Origin: Catonia carolina
Lineage: Eukaryota; Arthropoda; Insecta; Hemiptera; Achilidae
Length of the DNA stretch: 64,000 nucleotides
Direction: 5' to 3'
Assembly (NCBI GenBank): GCA_035578175.1
Contig: JAQMRL010000008.1
Span: 89,384,541 to 89,448,540, forward strand
A program made the translations under genes and the position numbers. This document shows, one piece after another, positions 35,600 to 46,874 of the stretch; the first letter of the stretch is position 1, and the number at the start of each line of letters is the position of its first letter. The notes under the pieces are model-generated. The model saw nothing but the letters and a program-made list of their open reading frames with translations, made no database searches and was not told where the DNA came from.

Positions 35600-36065
35600 A
35601 CACAGGGGTGGCCCATTTGTCGGTTTCCCCAATATTTACGGAAATCGGAAGAAAGGTTAATGGAATAAGAAACCTAAAGGCAAAAAAAAAACAAATTTAT
35701 TATATATGAACTGTACATATTACCTTCAAAATGTTTTAGCAGGTGTTCAAAATGTCCACCATGATTCTTTATACGCTATATAGAGCGAAAACTGATTCTC
35801 AATTTTTCAACAGTAAAATTTTATCGTCATTTACATACTCAAATGCTATTTCAATTGAACTTTTTAGTTCTTGCAGGCTTGTTAGAATACACTAGTTCCT
35901 TTACAATGCCTCACAGTGAAAAAACACGTAGCGTTAAGTCTGGGGAGCGCGCAGGCCATTCGATTGTACCACGACGACCAATCCATTCATCAACTTTGTA
36001 TTTAAAAACTCACGAACTTCGATACCGAAATGTGCTGGGACGCTATCTTGTTGTAAGCTGAAACA
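35600..36065 (-). pseudogene. Tc1/mariner-related transposase, C-terminal fragment
   Basis: On the minus strand the frame reads LQQDSVPAHFGIEVREFLN, GWIGRRGTIEWPARSPDLT, then a damaged L-G-F segment and GGHFEHLLKHF near the end. Q-Q-D-x-x-P-x-H-F and W-I-G-R-R-G-x-I-E-W-P-A-R-S-P-D-L are characteristic of the insect transposases whose N-terminus is the DUF4817 helix-turn-helix domain. The catalytic second Asp (QQD) and third region (SPDLT) are visible. The third Asp appears lost in a frameshifted stretch. The element end is probably near 35605. Confidence 0.75.
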
Positions 36066-36569
36066 TTAGATATTGTAAAAAGGATTGTTTTCAAGTTTCG
36101 GAAATCCATTACAAGGGCTATTTAAAATATTAGAAAGCGCTCGAAGCAGATACAATAGTTTTATATACTTTTTTACACGACTTTTCTTTCTTCATTTATT
36201 GTAAAACAAAAAGTAAATAGCCCTAACAGAAATTTTACTTATTTTGTGAGAGAATAATTTTTGATACCATCCAGAAAATAGATGGAGACTCTTCACCGAC
36301 TTCACCTGAATAGCTGCCGCTGGTTTACGGTACGAAACAGTGGGTTCAAATGTAATAAATTCCTGGCCCTTGCCGGTATTAAAGATTCAATATGTATCGG
36401 GAACTTCCGCTTGTAGTGCAATGCAGTCTAGAACTCTCACTGGGCCAAAGTGGCAGCCACTTCACCGTTAACACGACTTGTCTTTCTTTACACCGACTTA
36501 TGATGTATTTGTTCATAACTAAATCTTGAAGTTTAAGATTTAGTTAGGGGTTGGTCATTAAAATAAAAG
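36066..36569. other. Interval without a recognised gene
   Basis: No motif-bearing frame or repeat landmark seen. Confidence 0.4.
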
Positions 36570-36571
36570 TA

Positions 36572-37204
36572 CAGTTGAATCTATATAACTCGAATCACGT
36601 TGGGAATATGTTACTAATTCGAGTTAAAAAAATTCGAAATACAAAACAAACAAAACTATAGAATTTTGATCAATTTTTAAAGACAATGTTAAACATTTAA
36701 AAAATAATTTTGTTTTAATGGCTTTAAAGAAACCTGGGTTGTAACTTTTGATTAGCGGAAGTAATATTGATTGGTTGTAGTTTTAGCAGGTCTTCGTTAA
36801 AAACTGAGGCACTTCACTACAAATAACCTCTTTTGAACGATTCCATGACGATTTGAAAGTTTTTTTAGTCTTCTACTGCTGATTTTAAATTTAGAATGTC
36901 CATGTTTCATCGCTAATTGATCTGATTTTGTTTCGGAGCATTCACATGATATAGGAAAGCTTTTCCCGTTTACTTCTTGCAGCCAATTTAATACTCCTTC
37001 TTCTATTCCTGGCTAACTAAACATTTTCGTACACATGTGCGTTAAAAACAAAAAAAGAATTCGAATTTTCAAAAAACCTCAATTAAGAAGTTCGAGTATT
37101 CGAGTTATGGACGCTAATATTAACGTAAATCGTAGGGAAACCAAATTTAATTCGAATTATAGAAAATTCGAGTTATAGACGTTCGAGTTATGGAAGTTCA
37201 ACTG
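36572..37204 (-). mobile_element. Tigger/pogo-like element with partial CENP-B-type domain
   Basis: Ends CAGTTGAATCTATATAACTC and GAGTTATGGAAGTTCAACTG are inverted repeats, and TA lies on both sides. On the minus strand about 37015-36830 reads IEEGVLNWLQEVNGKSFPIS, then SDQLAMKHGHSKFKISSRRL, then KLSNRHGIVQK. This matches the CENP-B/Tigger second helix-turn-helix: E-x-x-L-x-x-W, P-I-S, L-A-x-x-x-x-x-x-x-F, S-x-x-x-L-x-x-x-x-x-R-H-G-I. The DDE domain is missing, so it is non-autonomous. Confidence 0.85.
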
Positions 37205-37284
37205 TATTTGCATCACGTACATTTGCGCCGAGGGTCAAGCATTTCTCGATGAAGATTCCATTTCAATAATAAGGTACAGAGTTT

Positions 37285-37432
37285 GGCCACCTCCGTAACG
37301 TAGTAATTGCGCGTTAGCCTACCACGTGGAGGTCCCGGGTTCGATTTCCGGCCAGGGTCTCTTAAAAAACCCACCGTTACGTATCCCACCGTAGTCACTA
37401 AAGACCGAGCTGTTGATGCGACTTTAAAATAA
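37285..37432 (+). repeat. tRNA-derived SINE (family B), best copy
   Basis: GGCCACCTCCGTAACGTAGT head with A box, B box GGGTTCGATTTCC at 37338-37350, and tail CCGAGCTGTTGATGCGACTT. Confidence 0.85.
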
Positions 37433-38001
37433 ATACGAGTAAAAAAGTAAGTAAACTGAGTTGAAAAAAATACATGAAAATTTATTGTTTTATGAATTGG
37501 TGGAAGTAATTGGTTCTAACATAATTTAAACAGATAATACAACAGATAGTAAACAGATACTAAAACACAGTTACTGTGGTTAGACAAGTTTCTTTTCTTG
37601 AATTTAATTTATTTCTGCGGATTTTACAAAGGGCCGCATGAAAATCTATTATGATAAATTAGAAATAGAGACAACTTTTCTTTAAATTTTCTCATAAATA
37701 TTTAATTTTGCTCTCAGAGTTTGTTTTGTAATACTATAAATGAGTTTTGTTAGTTCTTTGGGTAGTAAAATTATTACCATTCATAGTTCTTTACAGTTTT
37801 GTGTGGCAGTTCTTGTCTCCGTTATCATACAGTTTCCTTCCTTGCTTATCGTTAACATCCCTTTTTAGTAAAATTGAAAGATAACTTCCTATTTTTTGTT
37901 GCTTGAAAAAAAGATTTTTCTTCTTAACAGGAAACATGTGTGAATAAAGCCTTGATAAAAGTAATAAAACAATTTGTCACAGAATTTAATCATGTTCTTA
38001 A
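37433..38001. other. AT-rich interval, nothing recognised
   Basis: No recognisable gene. Confidence 0.4.
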
Positions 38002-38063
38002 TACAATAGAACGTCGATAATCCGAACATTAAAAATTCGAACGCCACCAGGATTTTCAATTTT

Positions 38064-38218
38064 TACTTTCTCTTGCCTACATGAATATATAGGAAGGAAA
38101 GTATTGTTTTCATGTCGATTTTTCGAAATCGAGTTATCGCCGGATCTACACGTTTTCAGACCCTCTGAACCCGAAAACATGTTTTTAGCGATTGGTCTCT
38201 GTGTGTGCGTGTGCGTGC

Positions 38219-38285
<67 letters not shown>

Positions 38286-39075
38286 CAGAATATCTCAAGA
38301 ACGGAACATCGTACGAACTTGAAACTTGAAACTTAAGTTACATACCACTACCGGACCCGACACGAACATTTTCATCAAAATCGGTCAACCGGAAGTAGTA
38401 GTTTATTCGTATAATTTTTCAATTTTTTGCGATTTTCTCAAAAACTGGTCCTACGATTTTTTTTAAAATCGTATGGTTTACTCAATTTTTTATTCTCTAC
38501 AAGATAGGGTAGGCGCCATTTTTGCTAAAATTCTCGGTGAGGCTGTTTTTACGTGAAAACATAGTTTTTTTAAGATTACGGCTTTAATATGCAATTTAAC
38601 GCAAAAATTTTATAATAAAAATTGTAGAGAATTAAAAATTCTACAACTTTTATTTCAAACATTTTTTTGTATAACGCTTAGTTAGCAGTAATTAGCGATT
38701 TTCTGTTTTTTTTCTCACGAAAACGTGTGAAAAATCGGTTTTTTATGATTTCGGCCTTAGAATGCATTTTACGACAAAAGTGTATTAAATTAATTTTATA
38801 GGAAATTAAAAGATCAACAACTTTTAGTTAAAACATTTTTCTCTACAGAGCCTAGTTTAGCGTGAAAGAGTGATTTTCCGTATTTGAAAGCTCAACTGAG
38901 TTCGATTTTCATTTTGCGTCTTTCACTCGTGATTAAAATAAGGTTATGTTTTTGAGGTTAGTTTTTTTTTGTTTATTTCTAATGTTTTATTACTAATGTT
39001 AGATTTATTGTTAATTATTTGCACTGGCAAGAGAAAGTTGTGTGAATGTTTCACACCAGATTTTTTAATTTGCGT
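38064..39075 (+). mobile_element. GT-family element, most complete copy (about 1 kb)
   Basis: TTTACTTTCTCTTGCC head, CATGTCGATTTTTCGAAATC, CCTCTGAACCC, a long (GT)n tract to 38282, GAACGGAACATCGTACGAAC, CATCAAAATCGGTCAACCGG, three similar ACAACTTTTATTTC/TTAGTTTAG blocks, and the end CTGGCAAGAGAAAGTTGTGT with TTTCACACCAGATTTTTT. ACTTTCTCTTGCC near the left and GGCAAGAGAAAGT near the right are inverted repeats. No transposase frame. Confidence 0.88.
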
Positions 39076-39256
39076 GAGATCGGCAAAAGTGAAGCACGGT
39101 TTACACTGTGGTCTATTTACACACACTATACTCTTTCCCGTGAAACCGTGTGCAGCACCTCAAAACGTAAATGTATTAAAATTGTGATTAAACTTAGCGC
39201 GATCCATTCGAGTTACAAAAAGTGTTCTTTGCTTATCAGATGAAACTTGATTTATA

Positions 39257-40036
39257 CCGGGTGATTTTTTATTCCTGTTACCCAATTGTTAATGTCTGGT
39301 AATTTTTTTCTAAGAAAGGGATATTTTGTTTTGTGACACAAAGTTGGTAGCCCTACTCAACCGGCATAGATACGACAGTTTGAGTTGATTCTCCTTGAGT
39401 TGCGTAAAATTTTGTGCTGTTTCCAGTTGTGTTACGAACAGAATGTCTTTTACCCTAGAACAACGGGTTTTCATTCTTGAACAATATTTTGCTACAAAAT
39501 CGTATGCGAGTGTAAAAGAATCATTTCAAATTAAATTTTTTGGTGTTCCTCCACTCTATTCTAGTCAATTTCTAGGCTAACTAACTGATTTTTAGAGGCA
39601 GGTATTGTTTGCAGCAGAAAACGTAGTGGTCGACCAACTCTCTTGACAGATGACGTTAAGAGAATGTGAAAACAAGATTGCTCAATTCTCCATGGAAAAG
39701 TTTACAAAAACTTTCCTCGCATGTTGATTTGTCATGTTCGAGTGCTCAGAAAGCTGCTAAAAAATTGAAATTGTATCCGTATCACATACGATTAGTTCTA
39801 GAGCTTCAGCCTGCAGATTTAAACAAGAGATTGTTTTAGCATAAAATACATTCTGTTCGTAGCACGACCGGAAATGGCACAAAATTTTACACAGCTCAAG
39901 GAGAATCAACTCACACTGCCATATCCATACTGGTTGAGTAGGGCTACCAACTAAGTGTCACAAAACAAAATTTATTTTTTTTAGAAAAATATTACCAGAC
40001 ATTAACAATTGGGTAACAGGACTAAAAATCACTCTG
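39257..40036 (+). mobile_element. Tc1/mariner-related element with about 185-bp terminal inverted repeats
   Basis: TA flanks both ends (39255-39256, 40037-40038). 39257-39443 is the inverted complement of about 39848-40036, including CCTGTTACCCAATTGTTAAT, GTTGGTAGCCCTACTCAACC and TTCTCCTTGAG. The interior holds the start of a DUF4817-type transposase. Confidence 0.9.
39443..39840 (+). pseudogene. DUF4817-type transposase, N-terminal remnant with frameshifts
   Basis: Starts MSFTLEQRVFILEQYFATKS with YASVKESFQIKF, the typical N-terminus of this family. After a break it continues SRKRSGRPTLLTDD, then in another frame LSSHVDLSCSSAQKAAKKLK and LYPYHIRLVLELQPADLNKR. The DDE catalytic part is replaced by the right inverted repeat. 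The segment order agrees with the C-terminal fragment at 35600-36065, so both may derive from related elements. Confidence 0.8.
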
Positions 40037-40670
40037 TACTAATTGAAATATATTCTAAATACAAAATAAGACAGTACCAATAGAAAGAATCCATACAGTA
40101 GGCCTATTATAAAACATCCGGTCTGTCGCCGTTTGTTTTGGCTGAAGGCGTTCGTAGTGTGTAACATGATTTCGCATCCTTTTTACTGACTTTCAACCCG
40201 TAGTCTGTTTATATCTGCTGCGCGGTTCTGTGGGATATATTTATAATATTGACCTACATATTTGTTCGTTAAAAGCAACTAAATAAACGTAATTACAGAG
40301 ACGTGTTTGTTTTTATTTATTTGAACCTTTTTAAAATACTTAAATTTTGGGGCCAAGTGGCATTTCTAGGTTATGTTCGAAAATCCGAACAAATCTGTAA
40401 TCCGAACTACCTATGGTCCCAATTGGTTCTGATTTTCGACTCTCTATTGTGTTAGAAAATTGGCTTAATTTTTTTTTCCGGGTAGTCTGGTTTCAGTCAA
40501 CACTTTACTTTTTTTTTGATATCACTTGCTGAATGCACTTACAAATTTTCGGAAATATAGCTATTTATAAGATTTATAAATAATATTATAACACTTATTC
40601 CTTGTTCTTTCCGGATCTGGTTTGAATGAATGATAAACAAACTTGTCTTGAAATTTATAACATTATTTCC

Positions 40671-41047
40671 GCCCATTACAGGTAGGTGAAGTGTTAAATT
40701 TTTTGTACTCGATCTGCTAGTTCCAGGACTACAAAAAATAGTTTTCTTATCACATGATCAGCCAATTATATGAAAAGCGTTTAAAAATAGAAGAGGTAGA
40801 GGTGTAAAAGACATTATTAGAGTTATCTCCTCTGAGGGTAATGAATTTTATTATATAGCCAGACCCTGTGGTGAATGAAGTGAAGGTGTCATTTGCAGGA
40901 TGGAAAGTAGATGCTTTTTGGAGGGCATGCTAATAACCATACCTTTCAATTTAGTGAGGAAAGAATGGTAAACCACCTCACTCCTCGTTTTACTTAGCAT
41001 TGCCTCTAGAGGTTCAAACCAGACTTTCGGTTGATGACCTAAACAAC
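40671..41047 (+). repeat. R390 interspersed repeat, copy 5
   Basis: Full-length: GCCCATTACAGGTAGGTGAA to GATGACCTAAACAAC, with GAGGTAGAGGTGTAAAAGAC and CCCTGTGGTGAATGAAGTGA inside. Confidence 0.9.
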
Positions 41048-42535
41048 AGTAATTCTATTTGTTACTAAATAAAGACAAAAAACTCAATACAAGGAGTATA
41101 GACTTAGATATTGTATATTAGTAAAATCTAAAATTTATAATAAATATTCGTCTGGTATAATATAATTTTCTGTTTCTGCTAATACTCTATTGGTTAAGGG
41201 AATAATATTTCTATTATGTAATTTTTTTAATTATTTATCATAAGTAATACCCATGAAATTATTTTGCCTAACTGGAAACAGATAGTTAATTTAATTGAAA
41301 CAATATAAAAAATTAGACATTTAATTAATATTATTAAGCATGAAATTCAATTATGAAAATTAATATTATTAGTGTTCTGTAGAATAACATTGATATTGAA
41401 TTAAAAATCGGAGATTATTTCAACCAGTTCATAATTTCTCTTTTTGACTTTAATCAGTATTATTTTAATGTGCTGTAACACGCCGTGTTAAAATTCTAAT
41501 CAGAAATCATGAATATTGTTAATATTGAAGGAGGAGTCTATATTTTTAAATGCAGTTGGTCAGATAGCAAACGATTAAGTACCTTACGGGCTGACAATGT
41601 TATGTCTGTAACACTTAGAAAGTAATAAATGGGCTTTCAGCACCTCAAACTCGATTAGTATTCCAAACAATATTTCCGTTTAAGTTTTGCCTTTGCCTAA
41701 AGCTCCTACAGAAAAAATAAAAAAGAGTGTTAATATAAAGATAAGAAAAGTTTCTCATTTTATTCTTCACTATTTATTTCAAATATAAAAAAGCAACAAC
41801 TAATCGCTTAAGGTTATTTTAGAATGTGTATTCTTTATATTCCTTTTTTAAAAAAAAGTAATGTTAAATGAACCAAACATGATTATAGTGATTTTGTGTG
41901 AGTGGGTAGCGTTAAAGATTTTTGGCGGTTTTATTATTTAGTACACTATCCGAGGTGGCTGTTTCTAATATCGTATCTCATTTTTTGATCGACGTTACAC
42001 GTCGCACATGGTTTCTTTTTTGCTATCTTGATCTTTCAACTTTTTTCTAAACTTTTAAGAATTGCTCTACTTTTTCAATTCATCCTTTCCTTATTTCTTA
42101 TTTTTTATTTCATTAATACTCTACAATTTTTAATTTTTCGCACTATCTGTAAAATAGAATTAGATAGTATCATGATCGTATTAAAATATTCGAATATAGT
42201 TGAACGAATAAATTATTCACAAACCGCAAGTTACGGACTTAAGTAATTTGTAATACTTCCGTATATTTTTTAACGTCTGTAATCCATCTAATATTAGTTT
42301 TATTGTTCCGAAATTTTTCTAATATTATTCTATTTACCAGAATTCTGAGTAAAAATTCAAAGAAAGATATACTCTTTCTTCATCGTGCTTAATTTGTTTT
42401 CTATTTTGTAAACTGTTTCATTTGAAGAGATTTTCAACTACTCATTTTCTTTTGTTTTCTTATTTAAACACTTATTTTCTGGTTATCTTTCTTCACTTAT
42501 TATCTGATTTAAATTTTGTTCCTCTCCTATCATTA
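41048..42535. other. AT-rich interval, nothing recognised
   Basis: A plus frame at 42028-42246 has no motif. Confidence 0.45.
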
Positions 42536-42720
42536 CGTCTTTGTTTTCCTTGGCTCTGACTGATCAGTATTAAAACTGGTTAAGGTTGGAGTCCCACATG
42601 GATATATACTCTCGCCATTACTGTTCAACAATTAAACTGGTGGGATACATTTTTCCATATTTTAATTTCGTTTGCTGATAACACATTAATAGTTACTTTA
42701 GTGTTTTCTGCACCTGGCTT
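42536..42720 (+). pseudogene. Reverse transcriptase fragment of a LINE
   Basis: KVGVPHGYILSPLLFN corresponds to the G-V-P-Q-G-S-x-L-G-P-L-L-F-N block. After a frameshift, SFADNTLIVTLV corresponds to the catalytic F-A-D-D box with the second Asp changed to Asn. The two blocks have the expected spacing. Inactive remnant. Confidence 0.65.
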
Positions 42721-42984
42721 AGTGATTTAATTTACAATATAACATAGTTTTCTTAGAATTGTACCAAGCGTGCAAGCCATTTAGTAGATCAGTATTAGAA
42801 AACAATAACGACCTAAAAATCCGAGTTTTGACTTAACCACATTTACCAGGTTACCCCAATTGTCGTCTCCACAGAAGGAGGAGCAGAGAGTTGGGGTAGC
42901 TTTACCGATCAGCCGGTTTATTTTAATTTTAATAAATACAAATTAATTTGATCTTGCAATATTTAAACATCGTCATTATATTTT

Positions 42985-43268
42985 TATCAGCTGTATAACT
43001 GCTGATTTTCGGAGACCAAGGTTCCTGATTCAAATCCTAGTAAAAGTTAGTTACTTTTATACGGATTTGAATACTAGACCGGTGTACTTTGATGGTTGGG
43101 GTTTAATGAACAATACTCTCTCAGGAATGGTCGGCCTGGGTCTGTACAAGACTACACCTCATTTACTCGTCGTACACTTCATCCTCATCTAATTGGGTCA
43201 TGGGGTTGCTTATTGTTCTCAATTGAACAGATTGCAACGTACACAAATTAGGAATAAAAAAAAATTTA
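42985..43268 (+). repeat. SINE family A copy, 5' damaged
   Basis: GCTGATTTTCGGAGACCAAG, B box GATTCAAATCC, GTGTACTTTGATGGTTGGGG, CATCCTCATCTAATTGGGTC, and an A-rich tail. Confidence 0.85.
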
Positions 43269-44302
43269 AAGTTTTCGCGAAATAATCAGTGTTTATTCAT
43301 TTAAACGTGAGTGTCCTGCTAATAATTGGTATTCTCAAAAGTGATAAAGTAATATAAAATAAATTGGAAAAATATTTACTGATTGTGTAGAGCTGCACAG
43401 TTGAACATTTTAATAGGTAAAGTTAAAAACATTAAAATAAATTAAAAAAAGTATATTATATAATTCTATAACTGCTGTGAAATAGCATCAAGATTAAACA
43501 TAGAATGTGTAAAATATAGAAATGCTTCAAGATTTGGGAGAAATTTAATGCGGTTTACCCTACCATTCATCAATATCCATTTTTTCTTCGTCCTTTTCAT
43601 TCTCAAATTCAATTCTTCTCCATAACCGATTTTTTTCCTTAGATATTTCCTCTGAAACGTTTTTTTCTAAATAATTTAATTTTACCGTTATGTAGCTATA
43701 AGTAGTAACCACTTTGCTCGAGTTTTTTTTATCCCTGAAATATCTTCACGTATTAGTTCAGTCGGTCTCTTTTAACTATAACGTGAAAAAAATAATTTTT
43801 AATAATAGTTTTATCTGTTTAAAAGATTAGAAATTGAACACGTCACTTGTTATCTTCCATCACCTTTAATAATTTTCTCTAAAAAAAATGTTTCGAATTT
43901 ATCAAAAAGATTTTGTTCTGATTTTTGTAAATTCATGCAAATTATTATATAATATTACAGTTGTACCAAATCGTGTTAGATGATTTAAATTCAAATCGCG
44001 CAGTTGGACAAATTCTGATCTTTACAAACTTTTCTTTCATTTTTGAAATAAAACTTTTCTTTTTTTTCTTTTATTTTGTTTGAAAAAAAACCGTTTAAAA
44101 AATTACCCTTAGGTATACTGCCCGGCCGGTGTAAGGAGATATAACGATAGGACGGCGATAATTATTCCCTTTTTGAAAAACATCACGTAACGCAGTGTAC
44201 ACAGTTTGTATTTATGTACCATATTTTATACAAACTGTACGCAGTCTAAATACAGCCCAATCAATCATTATGCTGAGTCACCATAGAATAATGAATTACA
44301 AT
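43269..44302. other. AT-rich interval, nothing recognised
   Basis: No recognisable gene. Confidence 0.4.
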
Positions 44303-44550
44303 TCAGTGTGGCGACAGCATTTATTGTATAAGTTAGGTCATTCCCCGGTTTATTGTAAGTTTCAAGCTTATCGTGCGTAAAATTTAATCTTAAAATTCGG
44401 TGATATTTAATTTGCAATAATTATGGGCAATGTTAACAGTGTGGCGACAGGATTTCGTGTATAAAAATAGGTTATTTTCTTGGTTTATTGTTAAATTTTG
44501 TTTATTGTAAGTTTCAAGCTTTATGTTCGTAAAATTTAATTTAAAAATGG
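44303..44550. repeat. Imperfect tandem duplication, about 135 bp apart
   Basis: CAGTGTGGCGACAG, GGTTTATTGTAA and GTTTCAAGCTT-CGTAAAATTTAAT occur in order at 44303-44405 and again at 44438-44550. Confidence 0.8.
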
Positions 44551-44571
44551 ATCAGATTTAAAGATGGACCA

Positions 44572-44896
44572 ACCACCGGGTTGGTCTAGAGGTAAAGTTG
44601 TCGCCAAAATCAGCTGTTTAACAGCTGATGTTCGGAGACGAAGGTTCCGGGTTCAAATCCTAGTAAAGGTAGCTACTTTTATACGGATTTGAGTGCTAGA
44701 CAGTGGTTACCGGTGTACTTTGATGGTTGGGGTTCAATTAACCATACTCTCTCAGGAATGGTCGGTCAATACTGTACAATACTACACCTCATATATACGT
44801 CATACATATCATCCTCATCTCATTGGGTCATTGGGTTGCTTATTGTTCTGAATTGAACAGATTGCAACGTACACACATTAGGGAATAAAAAAAAAA
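44572..44896 (+). repeat. SINE family A, full-length tRNA-derived copy
   Basis: A box in TTGGTCTAGAGGTAAAGTTG, B box GGGTTCAAATCC at 44649-44660, body with GTTACCGGTGTACTTTGATG and CATCCTCATCTCATTGGGTC, and an A-rich end. Flanks AAAGATGGA and AAAAATGGA suggest a target duplication. Confidence 0.9.
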
Positions 44897-45370
44897 TGGA
44901 TAATATTGAGAAATGTGTCGTTCGTAGGTTGGCATACAACTTTCGTTTAACATAACGTCGGCTTCTGACAGCCGCGTTACTGCACTCAGCACTAAAAGAA
45001 AGAATTGACTTTTAAAGGTAGAAATTTAATGGCTTTCTTATACGAGTAAGGTAAGGAAAAATGTGGCAACCATTTATAATAATTAATAACACAATTAAAT
45101 AAAATAAATGATTATATTAAGTAAACATATTTATTAAAAATTTTCCGTAAAAACGAAGCACAACTTCGTATTATTAAAATTTCGTAAACATTAAAATAAA
45201 TCTATAAAATGTTGCATGAAACGAAATTATTTATCGTAAAAACATGGATAGAAAACAGTAGTAGATATTTTCAGGTTGGTTAATAGCGCGGGAACACGGC
45301 GATGTCTCAATATGCACAGCTGTACGCCGTTCAGTTTACGTGTTATATTCTTGTCGGGCGAATGTATATT

Positions 45371-45621
45371 TTTATTTATTTTTATTCCTTATTTGTGTAC
45401 GTTGCAATCTGTTCAATTCAGAACAATAAGCAACCCAATGAGATGAGGATGATATGTATGAAGTGTAAATGAGGTGTAGTCTTGTATAGACTCAGGTCGA
45501 CCATTCCTGAGAGAGTATAGTTAATTGAATCCCAACCATCAAAGCACACCGGTAACCACTGTCTAGCATTCGAATCCGTATAAAAATAACTACCTTTACT
45601 AGGATTTGAATCAGGAACCTT
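45371..45621 (-). repeat. SINE family A, 5'-truncated, with perfect 12-bp target duplication
   Basis: Minus-strand copy starting inside the B-box region and ending in an A-rich tail. CGAATGTATATT at 45359-45370 and 45622-45633 flanks it exactly. Confidence 0.93.
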
Positions 45622-45633
45622 CGAATGTATATT

Positions 45634-46860
45634 GAGCGTGATTTATAACGCCCGTCATTTATCGAAAGAAGGAATGGGCCGCGGTCTATCCATCTGCGTT
45701 ATGTCCTTGAGGACGCGCTCTTGCTGCGATAAATTCAGTACCGTTTAGCCGCTCCCATTTTGTCCATATAGTGTCCATATTTCCTGCGTCATTTATCAAA
45801 AAAGTAGCGTCAAATGACGCGCGTCTACCCGTAGCCTAAGCAAACTGAATAATAGTTATAAAGTTGATATCATAATTGTTGTTATTATTATTATTACTAT
45901 TATTGCTGGTGAAACTTTAATGATAGTATTTCAAGGTAGCAAATTAGACAGTAAAAATGTTAAAACATTAACTTTAAATAGGATAAGTTAATTGTATATT
46001 ATATTGTATTTTATTATTGTTATTATGAAATGTTTAAACAATTTGCATTTTATTTGCCGATGTTTGTGTGTTGTGTATTTTATTTTTTATTGTCGTTTTT
46101 GCATTGTAGGTAAAGAGGGCAAATGCAGGTGTACGTTTAAAAGATAGAGCTCCCGGCTTCGAAAGCCCACCCACGGCGATTGTAGTCATTACCCTTGGGC
46201 ATCTTCACCTATTAATTACATTCCTTCGGTTAAATCTAACTCTTCCGTTTTCTTACACACGTGTAGCATGGTCCTCTTTTGTATTATCTTTCTTATTTCC
46301 ATTTTCTTTTTCTTATCTTTCACGTTCTTTCAATAATTCATCGTACATACTCATCAACTACATATATCTATTATTTTACTTACTTTCTGTTCGGCAGCCA
46401 TGTCTTATCAGATCTTTATTATTTTTCTTCACTACTTATCGTTTAGATTCACCAACTCAGAAGCGCTCATGTTTTGAAATAAATCTGCTTTATATTAATG
46501 AATACAACTAAAAAAATCTTTTATCCGTTTTAATTTGAATTAATAAAAAATTCCTCAGATTTTACTTTTGATAAAAATTGTTAATATAGTTATTGTTTTA
46601 TTTTTATTATGTTATCCGATAAAGTTAAATTAAATAATTTAATATTTTTATTGTTAAATTATTCATGAATATATTATAACAAAATATTTTGTATATTTTT
46701 GAAATTCCATTTACTGGGTGTTTCGGAACTCTCTGGAACAGCTTTGTAAACATTATTCCTTGCATCGAGACAAACATAAATTACCACATAAACATCTCAG
46801 GTGTATAATTTTTTATCTGTGTGTCTATTTGTCTTTTTACAAATTGTTTCATTTATCAAT
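45634..46860. other. Interval without a recognised gene
   Basis: 45640-45840 is less AT-rich than its surroundings, with several CG dinucleotides (for example ATGACGCGCGTCTACC), but shows no gene. Confidence 0.4.
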
Positions 46861-46874
46861 AATCGTTATTCGAG

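Larger units (their letters stand above)
38004..40450. mobile_element. pogo-like element, interrupted by later insertions
   Basis: Left end CAATAGAACGTCGATAATCC next to TA; right end GATTTTCGACTCTCTATTG is its imperfect inverted complement. Internal blocks AATCCGAAC occur near both ends. A GT-family element (38064-39075) and a Tc1-like element (39257-40036) lie inside. Segments 39165-39250 and 40103-40260 also match 47008-47240, so that part of the body exists elsewhere without the Tc1-like insertion. Confidence 0.6.
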
